The translations under genes and the position numbers were made by a program. The notes under the pieces were generated by a model that had not been told where the DNA came from, ran no database searches, and saw only the letters and a list, made by a program, of their open reading frames with translations. A stretch of 64,000 nt of DNA from Synechococcus sp. UW69 (GTDB lineage Bacteria > Cyanobacteriota > Cyanobacteriia > PCC-6307 > Cyanobiaceae): contig NZ_UCNW01000002.1 of assembly GCF_900474185.1 (NCBI RefSeq), positions 1-64,000 of the forward strand, in the 5' to 3' direction. Positions 22,955 to 31,104 of this stretch are shown in pieces (positions within the stretch are counted from its first letter, which is position 1; each line of letters opens with the position of its first letter).

Positions 22955-23827
22955 ATGCCAGCCCTGAAGTACAAGCGGGATTTCACCCACGAACAGCGGG
23001 TGTCCTTCGCCTTTGCGAACTCCGTGGACGCAACCAAAAGTGCCAGCTCTAACAAGCGCAAGGCGGCATCCACACCTGCTGAGTACAAGCAAAACCAATG
23101 CGCCGCCATGGGCATTGGCATGGGCCCTCGGATCCATGAGGAGTGCCCCTTCTCGGCGATCAACCACTCCTATGCCTCAACGGGCAGCCAGGCTCTGGAA
23201 GCTGCCATCAGCGCGGGTTACAAGCAGGTGTTCGGCAATATCGGCATCTCCTCTAACCAGCGTCTCGTCTCACTGGAGGCCTTCCTCTGTGATGGCCGCA
23301 TCAATGTGCAGGGCTTCATGGCCGGCCTGGTCAAATCTGAGCTCTACAAGCAGAAGTTTTTCCACGCCGTGTCTCCCATGCGCGGCATCGAGCTCACCAC
23401 CAAGCACCTGCTGGGGCGTCCTCCCATCGATCAGAAGGAAGTGAGTGCTGGCATTCAGCTGATCGCTGAAGAGGGCTTCGACGCTTTCGTCGACAGCCTC
23501 GTCCGCTCTGAGGAGTATCTCGAAACCTTCGGAACTGACACGGTTCCCTACCTGCGTGGTTTCAAGTCGGAAGCACGGGCTTCCTGCTCCACCTTTGTTG
23601 GCATGGCCGAAATCACTCCGGCAAACGCCAGCTCTGAAAACGCCATGTACACCGGTCCTTCGCTGGTGAAGCGCTTCAGCATGGATCTCGGTTCCTTTGC
23701 TGCTGCTGCCGTCTACTCAGACGACAGTGATCGTGGTGGCTTCTCCTACATGAATGCAGTCAGCAACCCCCGCAACGCTGCTTACCGTCGGATGTATGGC
23801 GGCAAGTTCAACTACGGCCGCTTCTGA
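22955..23827 (+). CDS. Phycobilisome linker, phycoerythrin gamma-subunit type
   Basis: The 290-residue protein has a pfam00427-type linker domain (about 60-230; FSAINHSYASTGSQALEAAI, then FGNIGISSNQRLVSLEAFL and the VPYLRGF end). The N-terminus carries QC49AAMGIGMGPRIHEECPF, where Cys-49 matches the phycourobilin attachment site of marine Synechococcus gamma linkers such as MpeC. It probably joins phycoerythrin-II hexamers in the rod and harvests light. The gene stands alone with its own terminator, outside any rod operon in view. Which Mpe paralogue it is cannot be decided here. Confidence 0.9.
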   Translation: MPALKYKRDFTHEQRVSFAFANSVDATKSASSNKRKAASTPAEYKQNQCAAMGIGMGPRIHEECPFSAINHSYASTGSQALEAAISAGYKQVFGNIGISSNQRLVSLEAFLCDGRINVQGFMAGLVKSELYKQKFFHAVSPMRGIELTTKHLLGRPPIDQKEVSAGIQLIAEEGFDAFVDSLVRSEEYLETFGTDTVPYLRGFKSEARASCSTFVGMAEITPANASSENAMYTGPSLVKRFSMDLGSFAAAAVYSDDSDRGGFSYMNAVSNPRNAAYRRMYGGKFNYGRF

Positions 23828-23860
23828 TTCATTGCTGCTTGCAGCACTGAGCTGAGAGAC

Positions 23861-23897
23861 AAAAAGGGCAGGAGAGCTAACTCTCTTGCCCTTTTTT
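23861..23897 (+). terminator. Intrinsic terminator of the linker gene
   Basis: AAAAAGGGC and GAGAG pair with CTCTC and GCCCTTTTTT around a four-base loop, directly after the linker stop. The A/T flanks allow use in both directions. Confidence 0.88.
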
Positions 23898-23936
23898 AAT
23901 GGCGGCGCTGTTGAGCCGCTGGCGGTGCCCTCAGGC

Positions 23937-24152
23937 CTATTGGGCTGCCCCTGGGTATGAATACTCATTGAAAATGATCCACGCTTCCGTAAGATCTCGT
24001 CGCTCTTGAATCGTTTGATGCATTACTTCGGGCTCTTGGTGCACGAGAGTGGCCAGGTGACTGCTCTCTTTGAAACTCAATTGCTCGAAGTTGCGGTGAC
24101 TAAGTTTTTCCAACAATGCCTGCAGAACGGCTATGCGCCTGTTGATGTTCAT
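23937..24152 (-). CDS. Hypothetical small helical protein (71 aa)
   Basis: Starts MNINRRIAVLQALLEKLSHR; soluble and helical, ending YSYPGAAQ. ATG start. Convergent with the linker gene; the terminator between them may serve both. No family recognised. Confidence 0.6.
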   Translation of the reverse strand: MNINRRIAVLQALLEKLSHRNFEQLSFKESSHLATLVHQEPEVMHQTIQERRDLTEAWIIFNEYSYPGAAQ

Positions 24153-24437
24153 CTGCGATTAATCAAATATTCGTCGCCAAAATTTCCATTTGAGACCTGT
24201 CTTGATAAAAATCTTTTGGTTTCTGGATATAACTTGCAAGTGGAAAATTATCAGTAGTGGATCTGCTCTTGCTCCGATGGGATGCGTTCGCCATCGGAGT
24301 TAGTGATGTTTGGCTGTTGCTTGATTCTTGAGTGGATCTCTTGGCCAGGCTTGCTTTCGGCAGTCGCTCCCTTTCTTATTTCCGTCAGCGCGTGAAGCGG
24401 AGATGAGATCTTGGTTAGTGCCCCTGCCTGATGTTCC

Positions 24438-25046
24438 TTGGCCAGCCCAGCCGACGCCGACGCCAATCTCAAGCGGGCTCTTGAGCAGCTCAGCGGCAAT
24501 GAGGCTGCGGTAGCCGAGGCCATCAATGAAGTGCGGGCCGAGCACGCCCGAAGTGAACCGCCGCTCACTGGGCCCGCACTGCTTGAGCGCATTGATCAGT
24601 TGGCAGCCCAGCGGACTCTCGACAGTCAGGACGCCGCGATCCTCTGCCATTGGCCCGATGCCGCTTCCATCGGCCAGGCCTGGTTCGAGCTCAAGCACCC
24701 CGGCAGAAGTGTGCCCAGCCCGATGCTCGTGCTCGATGCCTATCTCGTCGGTGCTCCGCCGTTCCTCAGCAAGGCCCAGCGTGATCAGGTGGGTGACTGG
24801 TACCGCAGCAAGGTGAGTGCCAATCCTGAGTACACCGATGCCGTCACCGGGGCGGCCAAGGCTTTTGTGCTGATCGGCGATCTCAATGCAAGTGCCGCTG
24901 GCATGGCCTGGCAAACGATCATTCCCGATCTGCTCGAGCAGGGTCACGACCTTGAGTTCAGCGTCACCAAGGAACAGGTGACAGCTGCAGCGGCCCGCTG
25001 GATTGTTGCGGTAGCTGACACCTTCGCGGCACCATCGCTGGATTAA
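24438..25046 (+). CDS. Hypothetical protein (202 aa)
   Basis: A soluble alanine-rich helical protein (ALEQLSGNEAAVAEAINEVR near the start; a WYRSKV... centre). The only in-frame start after the upstream stop is the TTG at 24438. It lies 12 bases before the next small gene, so the two are probably co-transcribed. No domain recognised. Confidence 0.65.
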   Translation: MASPADADANLKRALEQLSGNEAAVAEAINEVRAEHARSEPPLTGPALLERIDQLAAQRTLDSQDAAILCHWPDAASIGQAWFELKHPGRSVPSPMLVLDAYLVGAPPFLSKAQRDQVGDWYRSKVSANPEYTDAVTGAAKAFVLIGDLNASAAGMAWQTIIPDLLEQGHDLEFSVTKEQVTAAAARWIVAVADTFAAPSLD

Positions 25047-25058
25047 CGCGAGCGATTG

Positions 25059-25283
25059 ATGGGTCTTCAGCTGGTTTCCGCCGATTACCTCCACGAAGAC
25101 GGCATCACCTATCGAATCCGCCGCGACAACCTCCAGCAGGACTTCACCATTGAGGAAAAGCGCAATGGTTCCTGGGTCGACTGCGGCCTCGATCAGGCGG
25201 TGAAGGATGTGAACTTCGCTGAGTTCAAGCGCCTCGGTCTCCTGATCAAGAAGGTGATGGATGCCGACCAGTGGCTGGCTTGA
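25059..25283 (+). CDS. Hypothetical small protein (74 aa)
   Basis: Begins MGLQLVSADYLHEDGITYRI and ends MDADQWLA, with strand-like YRIRRD and DFTIEEK segments. ATG preferred to an adjacent TTG. Likely in an operon with the gene before it. Function unknown. Confidence 0.65.
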   Translation: MGLQLVSADYLHEDGITYRIRRDNLQQDFTIEEKRNGSWVDCGLDQAVKDVNFAEFKRLGLLIKKVMDADQWLA

Positions 25284-25322
25284 GCTGATCGGAGTCGCGA
25301 CTCCTGGCCGAACGCGCCAGGA

Positions 25323-25340
25323 TGTAACGAATTCGTTACA
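25323..25340. promoter_or_regulatory. Perfect 18-bp palindrome before a small gene
   Basis: TGTAACGAATTCGTTACA is a perfect 9+9 inverted repeat that ends nine bases before the ATG at 25349. The symmetry and size fit an operator for a dimeric repressor (for example TetR type). Its position would block transcription or ribosome loading. Confidence 0.6.
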
Positions 25341-25348
25341 CGACTCTC

Positions 25349-25603
25349 ATGACTGTCGGAGAAATTTTCCTCGAGAGCCTGTCCACCGGAGTGATCACCG
25401 AGCATGAGGTGAGCTGGCTGACCTCGCACCAGAGCAGTTTTGCCCGTCCGGAAGAAGCTGCTGCGATTCGGCTGGGTCGCCTGATGGACCAGGGAGAGAT
25501 CAACCTCGGCTGTCGCCTGCCTGAGCCGATGCTGCGCCACCAGGAGGTGTTGGTGGATTGGATCGAACCTCTGGGCCGCCGTCGTCACCGCGCTGCCGCC
25601 TGA
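25349..25603 (+). CDS. Hypothetical small protein (84 aa)
   Basis: Starts MTVGEIFLESLSTGVITEHE; soluble and helical, ending in an arginine-rich tail. No Shine-Dalgarno is visible because the 18-bp palindrome occupies the leader. The last 19 bases overlap the convergent cytochrome P450 gene. Function unknown. Confidence 0.65.
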   Translation: MTVGEIFLESLSTGVITEHEVSWLTSHQSSFARPEEAAAIRLGRLMDQGEINLGCRLPEPMLRHQEVLVDWIEPLGRRRHRAAA

Positions 25604-26823
25604 ACCAGCAGGCCGTCCTTCGGGCTGGGGCTGGGAATCAGCTGCAGAGCCAGGTCTTGATCTGGCTGCAGCTGCAGCTCCACCGCCTGGAGCAAGCCAA
25701 CCGCCATTAGGCGGATCTCCAGTTCCGCCAGTGCCTTGCCAAGGCAGACCCGCTCGCCGCCGCCGAAGGGCAACAACGTTTGCCCGAAGGATCCATCCAG
25801 ATGCCGTTGCGGCCGGAATGCCGCAAGGTCTGCGTCGTCGTTGTCGGATGCCGGGCTCAACACCACCTGAACCACGCTGCCCTGCGGAATGGCCACCCCC
25901 GCCAGGGTGATCGGCGCCAGGCTGCGACGGAAGAACCCTCCCACCGGAGGCGTCAGCCGCATCACTTCCAGCACCGTGGCATCCAGCCGCGGCGACGTCA
26001 CGCTTTCAGCCAATCCCTCCCGCAACCAGGTCTCGATCTCCGGGTTCAGTAGCAGCGCTCGAAACAGGCAGCTCAGTGACGATGCGGTGGTTTCGTAGCC
26101 GGCGAACAGCAGCAGCAGCAGTTGCTCGGCCAGGTCGTCATCGTCCAGGGGGATGCCGGCTTCATCCAGTCCGCCACTTAGGAGATCAAGGCCCCCTGCC
26201 TTGCTGTCCCGTTGCAGCTCAGCCTTGATCCGCTGCAACAGACGCTGACGTGCGGCCATGGCTTTGGCGAAGGGTGTTCCCGGGATCGCCAGCGGAATCG
26301 AGAACAGGGCCCGGGTCCAGATCTCGAAGTCGGCGAACAGGGCATCGCGGCTAGCGCCATCCAGCCCCAGCACCGTGGTGGCAATCACCGCAAATGCGAA
26401 GCGGCGCATCCGTGCCGCCAGCGGCAAAGGTTTCTCGGCGGTGACCAGCTCCTGGCACAGCTCTTCCACCAACTGCTGAATCGAAGGGGTGTAGCGCGCC
26501 AGAGCAGCGCTGGAGAACAGTTGCCCCACCACCCGCCGGCGCGCTTTGTGGCCTGTGCCATTGCGGTTCGCCAGCGACTTGCTGCCCAGCAGTTGCTGCA
26601 CACTGTCGGGCCACCAACCCTCCAGGGCATCGCCCTGGCCCAGCAGGTCGGCGATGGCCCGTTCACCACGGATGAACACCATGCGCTGGGCCAGCAGCTT
26701 GGTTTCGAATACATCGCCGTAGGCCTGGAACCGCCGTTGGGCGAAGTCGGCTTGGGTGAAAAAGGCCAGGGTTTCCCCCAGTCCGCTCACGGCGCCCGTG
26801 CTGGGGAGGGGAATGGTCGTCAT
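25585..26823 (-). CDS. Cytochrome P450
   Basis: The 412-residue haem monooxygenase shows the I-helix oxygen motif AGYETTASS, a K-helix region (LEVMRLTPP) and the haem loop FGGGERVCLGKALAELE with Cys-360 as the expected iron ligand. The overall type recalls CYP120, a cyanobacterial family acting on retinoid or terpenoid-like compounds. No N-terminal membrane anchor is obvious. A redox partner is not adjacent, though a 2Fe-2S ferredoxin gene lies at 49.6 kb. Substrate uncertain. Confidence 0.92.
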   Translation of the reverse strand: MTTIPLPSTGAVSGLGETLAFFTQADFAQRRFQAYGDVFETKLLAQRMVFIRGERAIADLLGQGDALEGWWPDSVQQLLGSKSLANRNGTGHKARRRVVGQLFSSAALARYTPSIQQLVEELCQELVTAEKPLPLAARMRRFAFAVIATTVLGLDGASRDALFADFEIWTRALFSIPLAIPGTPFAKAMAARQRLLQRIKAELQRDSKAGGLDLLSGGLDEAGIPLDDDDLAEQLLLLLFAGYETTASSLSCLFRALLLNPEIETWLREGLAESVTSPRLDATVLEVMRLTPPVGGFFRRSLAPITLAGVAIPQGSVVQVVLSPASDNDDADLAAFRPQRHLDGSFGQTLLPFGGGERVCLGKALAELEIRLMAVGLLQAVELQLQPDQDLALQLIPSPSPKDGLLVQAAAR

Positions 26824-26887
26824 CGCAGCAGTGGGGGAATGGCTGTTTTAGGGCTGACAGTGCTGCAGGTGCTGGCTACCTGAAGGT

Positions 26888-27163
26888 GTGTGCTGCGCCA
26901 ACTCTGTGGATCTCAAGTTCCTGGTCATGGTGCTGGTCTCCCATTTGATCAGCGCTGGTTTGTCCAAAACTGTTGCCGCCCAGAAGGCACGCAACAGCAA
27001 CCGCTGGTTGTTGGCTGGCCTGTTGTTTGGTCCGTTGGGTCTGATCGCCGCCGTCGGGATGCCGGATCGTCATCAGATCGTCTATCTCCGTTATCTGGCC
27101 GAACAGCAGGGATACCAACCTCGCCATGCCTGTGGTGGGCAGAAGGGTGACACGGTGGCTTGA
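26888..27163 (+). CDS. Hypothetical membrane protein (91 aa)
   Basis: GTG start; one or two hydrophobic helices (about 10-30 and 40-55; NRWLLAGLLFGPLGLIAAVG) and a basic tail. The RNRWLLAGLLFGPLGLIA style resembles short superinfection-immunity or phage-holin-like helices, but no firm family. Divergent from the P450 gene. Confidence 0.6.
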   Translation: MCCANSVDLKFLVMVLVSHLISAGLSKTVAAQKARNSNRWLLAGLLFGPLGLIAAVGMPDRHQIVYLRYLAEQQGYQPRHACGGQKGDTVA

Positions 27164-27182
27164 AAGCTGTGGCTTAAGGGCG

Positions 27183-27638
27183 TCAGCGGCAGCGTTGAAA
27201 GCGAACAATGCTGCGGGTCAGCCCTTTTTCGGGCCAGTTGGGCATCACCCTCCAGGGAGTGTGCACCGTGAGCAGATCACCGTCGATTGAGAAAAATCGG
27301 GTCTGTTCGGTGCCAACCCACTCGGGGTTCCAGGCCACATCCACCTTGGTGATCCAGCGATCACCCTCCAGGCGATAAATGCCGGTGTAGGCAATCATGC
27401 TGCTCAGCAGAGACGAGCGCTCCTCGGCGCTGGCTCCTGGTTGCCGTCCTTCGGCCGAGAGCATGAAGGAGAGACGTCCTTCCGGTGTGAAGATCACATA
27501 TCCGGTGGGGTGATCGCCCATTGGCGCAAAGGTGTTGCCATTGGATTGTTCTTCCACGCTGTAGCTCAACAGCTGCCAGGCGCCATGAACTGTGGGTGGA
27601 GTGATGGCTTGGGCGGGTTGAACTGAACTGACGCTCAC
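27183..27638 (-). CDS. Lipocalin-like domain protein (151 aa)
   Basis: The pattern VHGAWQLLSYSVEEQ followed by HPTGYVIFTPEGRLSFML and a later WRVMPNWPEKG matches the lipocalin-like family (Lipocalin_5). These proteins form a beta-barrel that may bind a small hydrophobic ligand. GTG at 27638 was chosen because the upstream open frame is not coding-like. No signal peptide is clear. Ligand unknown. Confidence 0.75.
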   Translation of the reverse strand: MSVSSVQPAQAITPPTVHGAWQLLSYSVEEQSNGNTFAPMGDHPTGYVIFTPEGRLSFMLSAEGRQPGASAEERSSLLSSMIAYTGIYRLEGDRWITKVDVAWNPEWVGTEQTRFFSIDGDLLTVHTPWRVMPNWPEKGLTRSIVRFQRCR

Positions 27639-27711
27639 AACTGAACCTGTTCCTGACGGGCAACCTATCGATCGCCATTCAGCTTCTACAGCTTGAATCT
27701 CTGGATTCCTG

Positions 27712-27981
27712 TCAAATTGAAGCCATTGAATGCCGATCCAGTAACAACAACCACGAAACTGCTCGGGTTTTGATGGCGTCGTCCTGCGCTGCGCGTCGAT
27801 GGCTGACTGGTGCAAGCGGACGTGGAGGTTCATGGTGATCCGTCCTGATTGACAGCCAGCAAGCGTTTTCTGGAGTTGGATCTGGTCTGAAACTCACAAC
27901 CTGATGTTGGTTCGTGTTGACCAACCAACCGACGCCCCCCTGATCAGGATCTGATTGGAACTGAGAGTCGGTGTCTGTCAT
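27712..27981 (-). CDS. DUF1651-like small protein (89 aa)
   Basis: Starts MTDTDSQFQSDPDQGG and contains GWLVNTNQHQVVSFRPD, the DUF1651-type opening. Same length and order as 12360-12629. ATG start. Soluble; function unknown. Lies upstream of the lipocalin-like gene on the same strand. Confidence 0.65.
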   Translation of the reverse strand: MTDTDSQFQSDPDQGGVGWLVNTNQHQVVSFRPDPTPENACWLSIRTDHHEPPRPLAPVSHRRAAQDDAIKTRAVSWLLLLDRHSMASI

Positions 27982-28230
27982 CTCGTTCAATCTTCGATTC
28001 CATCTGTTGGCATTTGATGGCTGTGTCAAACCATCCACCCACGGCGATCGAGTTTGTCGCTTGATTCTTGCTCGCAATCCGTTGCATCGGTCGGCTTCAT
28101 CGATCGGGTTTATCGATCGAGCCTGCGGTATTGAAAGACTTCCGAGCAAATCAACTGAAATCAGCTTTTTTATCCCCTTGTGATCTTGCAAATATGGGGT
28201 CTAATACGTGGGTCTCGTTCTCACAGTCCC

Positions 28231-28596
28231 ATGCTTACCGGAGCTGAATTGCTCAACCGCGTCAAGGAACTTGGCGATTGCGCCAAAACAGATCTGGCCA
28301 AAGGTTGTGGCTATGTCGTCACCAAGAAAGACGGCTCTGAACAGGTGAAATTCACGGCGTTCTACGAGGCTCTGCTGGAAGCCAAAGGCCTCTCTTTCTC
28401 TACCGGTGGATCCGGTGTTGGTAAGGGTGGTCGCAAGCTTTCTTACAAAGCTGTGGTTCAGGGCAACGGCAATCTGCTGATTGGTAAGGCCTACACCGCC
28501 ATTCTTGAACTGCAGCCTGGCGATGAATACGAAATCAAGCTGGGACGTAAGCAGATCCGCCTGATTCCCGTGGGTGGTTCTGAAGAAGAGGATTGA
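28231..28596 (+). CDS. cyAbrB transcriptional regulator
   Basis: The 121-residue protein begins MLTGAELLNRVKELGDCAKT and ends with PGDEYEIKLGRKQIRLIPVG, the AbrB-type DNA-binding domain placed at the C-terminus as in cyanobacterial cyAbrB proteins. These are abundant DNA-binding proteins that adjust carbon and nitrogen metabolism. The ATG at 28231 fits the family start; a longer open frame upstream does not. A terminator follows. Confidence 0.93.
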   Translation: MLTGAELLNRVKELGDCAKTDLAKGCGYVVTKKDGSEQVKFTAFYEALLEAKGLSFSTGGSGVGKGGRKLSYKAVVQGNGNLLIGKAYTAILELQPGDEYEIKLGRKQIRLIPVGGSEEED

Positions 28597-28629
28597 TTTC
28601 ATTTCTGGTTCAGCAGAAACAACATTTCT

Positions 28630-28666
28630 CCCTGTGGCCCCTTAGGTTCCACGGGGAATTTTTTTT
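28630..28666 (+). terminator. Intrinsic terminator of the cyAbrB gene
   Basis: CCCTGTGG pairs with CCACGGGG (one G-T pair) and is followed by eight T residues. Confidence 0.85.
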
Positions 28667-28672
28667 GCTCCA

Positions 28673-28864
28673 ATGCCCTACCAACCCACCAAGGAGCATT
28701 TGGACCATCACATTCCAGACACCTTCAAGAGCATCAACAACATGATGCGGCAGCTGAAGCAAGACATCGGAATGGATGACCGCTACATCGCTCTGATGCT
28801 TGATGCGTTGTCGCGGGAATATTCAGCCAAGCAGCCGATTGGTGATGGTTTCGGCTTCCGCTGA
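28673..28864 (+). CDS. Hypothetical small helical protein (63 aa)
   Basis: Starts MPYQPTKEHLDHHIPDTFKS; histidine-rich near the N-terminus, helical, soluble. Begins seven bases after the cyAbrB terminator. No family recognised. Confidence 0.7.
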   Translation: MPYQPTKEHLDHHIPDTFKSINNMMRQLKQDIGMDDRYIALMLDALSREYSAKQPIGDGFGFR

Positions 28865-28875
28865 ACGTTGAAGGG

Positions 28876-28923
28876 CTGTTCCAATCAACCTGTTCCAATC
28901 AACCTGTTCCAATCAACCTGTTG
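28876..28923 (+). repeat. 14-bp tandem repeat, three copies plus a partial
   Basis: CTGTTCCAATCAAC occurs three times head to tail (28876, 28890, 28904), followed by CTGTTG. It lies in the leader of the small gene at 28958, so copy number could change its expression. Slippage during replication is the likely origin. Confidence 0.9.
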
Positions 28924-28957
28924 CTACCAACCGGTGGAATGGCGCCTCTGTTCACCG

Positions 28958-29125
28958 ATGAAACGACTCCTGCTCGTCCACAACCTGGTGCATGGTCAGA
29001 GCGTTGTTCATGAATTAGACGACAAAGATTTCGCCGTGGAGTTGGTGGAGGGCGATCCCGAGGTCGATGAGCAGGGGGAGATGGACGTGGAAAGTCGTTT
29101 TTTCATCCGGGTCGACACCGAATGA
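28958..29125 (+). CDS. Hypothetical acidic small protein (55 aa)
   Basis: Starts MKRLLLVHNLVHGQSVVHEL and continues with an aspartate/glutamate-rich half. The ATG at 28958 was chosen since the frame upstream runs through the tandem repeats. Soluble; function unknown. Confidence 0.6.
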   Translation: MKRLLLVHNLVHGQSVVHELDDKDFAVELVEGDPEVDEQGEMDVESRFFIRVDTE

Positions 29126-29154
29126 TTCCGGTGAGCAGCTCAGCACAGAGGTGA

Positions 29155-29394
29155 TTGGTTCCACTTGATCAGCGCTATTTCGAAGGCATCAGTTGGTGGA
29201 TCGTGATGTCGACGCGCTACGTGCTTCGGACGGGAGAAATCATTCTCTCCAATCGCAACCCTGAGGGGCTTGATGTCTACTGCTACCGAACGGGCTACAA
29301 CCACCACACCTGTCTATTGCTCTCCGAGCAATCCGAGGCGGACTTTCTGCTCCGCTATGGATCGGAGGAGTTGAACGTGGCCTACCCAGGCTGA
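29155..29394 (+). CDS. Hypothetical small protein (79 aa)
   Basis: TTG start with a GAGG stretch upstream; an internal ATG at 29206 is an alternative. Strand-rich content (STRYVLRTGEIILSNRNPEG; VYCYRTGYNHHTCLLL) suggests a small beta fold. Function unknown. Confidence 0.6.
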   Translation: MVPLDQRYFEGISWWIVMSTRYVLRTGEIILSNRNPEGLDVYCYRTGYNHHTCLLLSEQSEADFLLRYGSEELNVAYPG

Positions 29395-29472
29395 CTGCTG
29401 CCTTGGCCCTTCCCCCAGGCCCTTGACGCTGCTCAGATCGTGGCCTGAATGGGTTGGCATCAAGGCAATTCC

Positions 29473-29622
29473 ATGGATGACGTCAGGCTGCAACTGCTGC
29501 TTCAGGAGGCTGAGGACCATCTCCGTTCCCGCAGCTGCCGTCAACGCTATGAGCGCGCCGTCGTTCGTCTGCCCGACAGCCGCCGTGGCATCTGGTTCGG
29601 TGATGACAAGCGTGCTGCCTGA
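29473..29622 (+). CDS. Hypothetical basic small protein (49 aa)
   Basis: Starts MDDVRLQLLLQEAEDHLRSR; a helical N-terminus is followed by an arginine-rich region ending WFGDDKRAA. ATG start; no clear Shine-Dalgarno. No family recognised. Confidence 0.5.
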   Translation: MDDVRLQLLLQEAEDHLRSRSCRQRYERAVVRLPDSRRGIWFGDDKRAA

Positions 29623-29679
29623 TCCTCTGTATTGGTGCTGAGCGGCTGCACATCCAGCTTGATCTTGGGGCGATCGCCC

Positions 29680-30123
29680 TCAGCTGACGGCTGACGGTAT
29701 TGCGGCTGGTGCCTTGCAGGACGACTCCAGGGGGGCATGCAGCAAGTCGAAGACCGAATCGATGCGCTCAGCTTCCACTTGAGAAATGGAGAGCATCAAG
29801 GCCAATAGATCAAGCCGGCGCCGCTCCTCGGCTGAATAGGGCCCGTCGGAGCGCATCAGTTCCGAGGCCATGGCGTAGGCCGTGAGGGCCTGATCGGCCG
29901 AGAGCACTTTGGCTGCCTCCACCATCAGAGCTTTGGTGCCCCGCTCCAGCCGCATGGCCAGCACCGCATCCATCAGCAACACCAGCTCGTTGTCACTCAT
30001 CCGGCAGTAGGGCTCGCGGTAGTCGAGGGCGTGCCGGAATGCCCTTGCTCCGGCCCGGCTGAGGGTTTCGTCCCACGACACTGCTGTGAGGCCAACGGCC
30101 GCAAAGGCTGTGACGACATTCAT
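29680..30123 (-). CDS. TerB-like helical protein (147 aa)
   Basis: An alanine-rich helical protein with repeated motifs of the TerB fold: MSDNELVLLMDAVLAMRLE, then DGPYSAEERRRLDLLALML. TerB proteins were named for tellurite resistance, but in cyanobacteria the role is unclear and may involve metal sensing at membranes. No signal peptide beyond a weak hydrophobic start. Stands alone. Confidence 0.7.
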   Translation of the reverse strand: MNVVTAFAAVGLTAVSWDETLSRAGARAFRHALDYREPYCRMSDNELVLLMDAVLAMRLERGTKALMVEAAKVLSADQALTAYAMASELMRSDGPYSAEERRRLDLLALMLSISQVEAERIDSVFDLLHAPLESSCKAPAAIPSAVS

Positions 30124-30233
30124 CTGGGATGACGCAGGTGTTGCCCAACTGTCAACGCAATCCCCGGTTCGTGATTGTCTAAAGCGCCACAGAGCGACCC
30201 AGATGAGTCGTTTGGCCTACCTGGGGGATGGCC

Positions 30234-30395
30234 TCACTCCGGAAGACGCTCCACGGCCACATGCATGAACCGTTTCACCATGGCGATTGGCCAGCCTTCC
30301 CGCTGCAGCTCCTCAGCAATCTGATCAATCTGATAGACGATTTCCTCGGCGACGAGCTCTTCCAGCAGATGGTTGGAGTGTTGCGTGGTGGTCAT
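30234..30395 (-). CDS. Hypothetical small helical protein (53 aa)
   Basis: Starts MTTTQHSNHLLEELVAEEIV; acidic, helical, ending VAVERLPE. ATG at 30395 chosen over a longer frame that overlaps the opposite gene. Function unknown. Confidence 0.6.
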   Translation of the reverse strand: MTTTQHSNHLLEELVAEEIVYQIDQIAEELQREGWPIAMVKRFMHVAVERLPE

Positions 30396-30501
30396 GGCTC
30401 GATTGCACTGCTTCGGGGCTAACCCATCCAGGCCACGTTTTGCCACTTCGATTCTGTGGCGTCCGGTTGCAGGCTGGTGCTGCTGTTGCCAACTTGAGGT
30501 G

Positions 30502-30654
30502 ATGAAAGAAGCCTCCCTGCTCCGGCGCATCGGCACCTACCTGCTCGGCCTGGTGGATGAGTATTGGGCGATGCGTCGTCCTTGGCAGTACGGCGCCAAG
30601 CAACCCCAATGCGGATTGCAGTGCGATGGCGACCACTGCGAACGGATCGACTGA
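30502..30654 (+). CDS. Hypothetical small protein (50 aa)
   Basis: Starts MKEASLLRRIGTYLLGLVDE after a GAGG stretch six bases upstream. The tail has CGLQCDGDHC, a cysteine/histidine cluster that could bind a metal. Soluble or amphipathic. No family recognised. Confidence 0.6.
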   Translation: MKEASLLRRIGTYLLGLVDEYWAMRRPWQYGAKQPQCGLQCDGDHCERID

Positions 30655-30735
30655 GCCACTGAAAAAAATGCGCCTTTACACGGGTTGCCGTTGCTCTGTG
30701 TCCTCACAACAGTGAGGTCAGCACCTGGAGATTGG

Positions 30736-30897
30736 ATGGAGTTCAAAAGCCGCATTTTTGCCACCTCGCGAGGCTCCACCATCGATGCCATCGGTGAAGG
30801 GCGTTATCTGGTCTGCAATCCGGCTTACTGCTTCATGGTGCATGGCCTGCGTCAGGCCCATGAAGCCGTTCAACGCCAGGAGAAGTCCGCGCTTTGA
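30736..30897 (+). CDS. Hypothetical small protein (53 aa)
   Basis: Starts MEFKSRIFATSRGSTIDAIG and contains CNPAYCFMVHG. It is followed three bases later by the zinc-ribbon gene, so the two share a transcript. Function unknown. Confidence 0.6.
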   Translation: MEFKSRIFATSRGSTIDAIGEGRYLVCNPAYCFMVHGLRQAHEAVQRQEKSAL

Positions 30898-30900
30898 GCC

Positions 30901-31077
30901 ATGGCTGAGTACCGAATTCACTGCAAGCACTGTGGCTACGAGGGGAAGGACAACTCCCGCTGGATCCCTTTCGTACAAGTGGAGCGTCGGGGGCAGGATT
31001 GCCCCCACTGCGGTCGCCCGACTCTGCTTGAGCCTTGGTGCACCTTGCGGGCTGAAACATCCATGCCTGACTACTGA
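30901..31077 (+). CDS. Small zinc-ribbon protein (58 aa)
   Basis: Two paired cysteine knuckles, C8KHC11 and C34PHC37, predict a zinc ribbon. The rest is short and basic. It may bind nucleic acid or another protein. ATG start; located just after 30736-30897. Confidence 0.65.
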   Translation: MAEYRIHCKHCGYEGKDNSRWIPFVQVERRGQDCPHCGRPTLLEPWCTLRAETSMPDY

Positions 31078-31104
31078 TTTCGCCTTTGCGACGCAGCTGC
31101 CGGG

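Noticed and set aside
29228-29253. Palindrome-like GGAGAAATCATTCTCTCC resembling a Zur/Fur box
   Set aside because: It lies inside a coding region, away from any start, and lacks the TGATAAT half-site.
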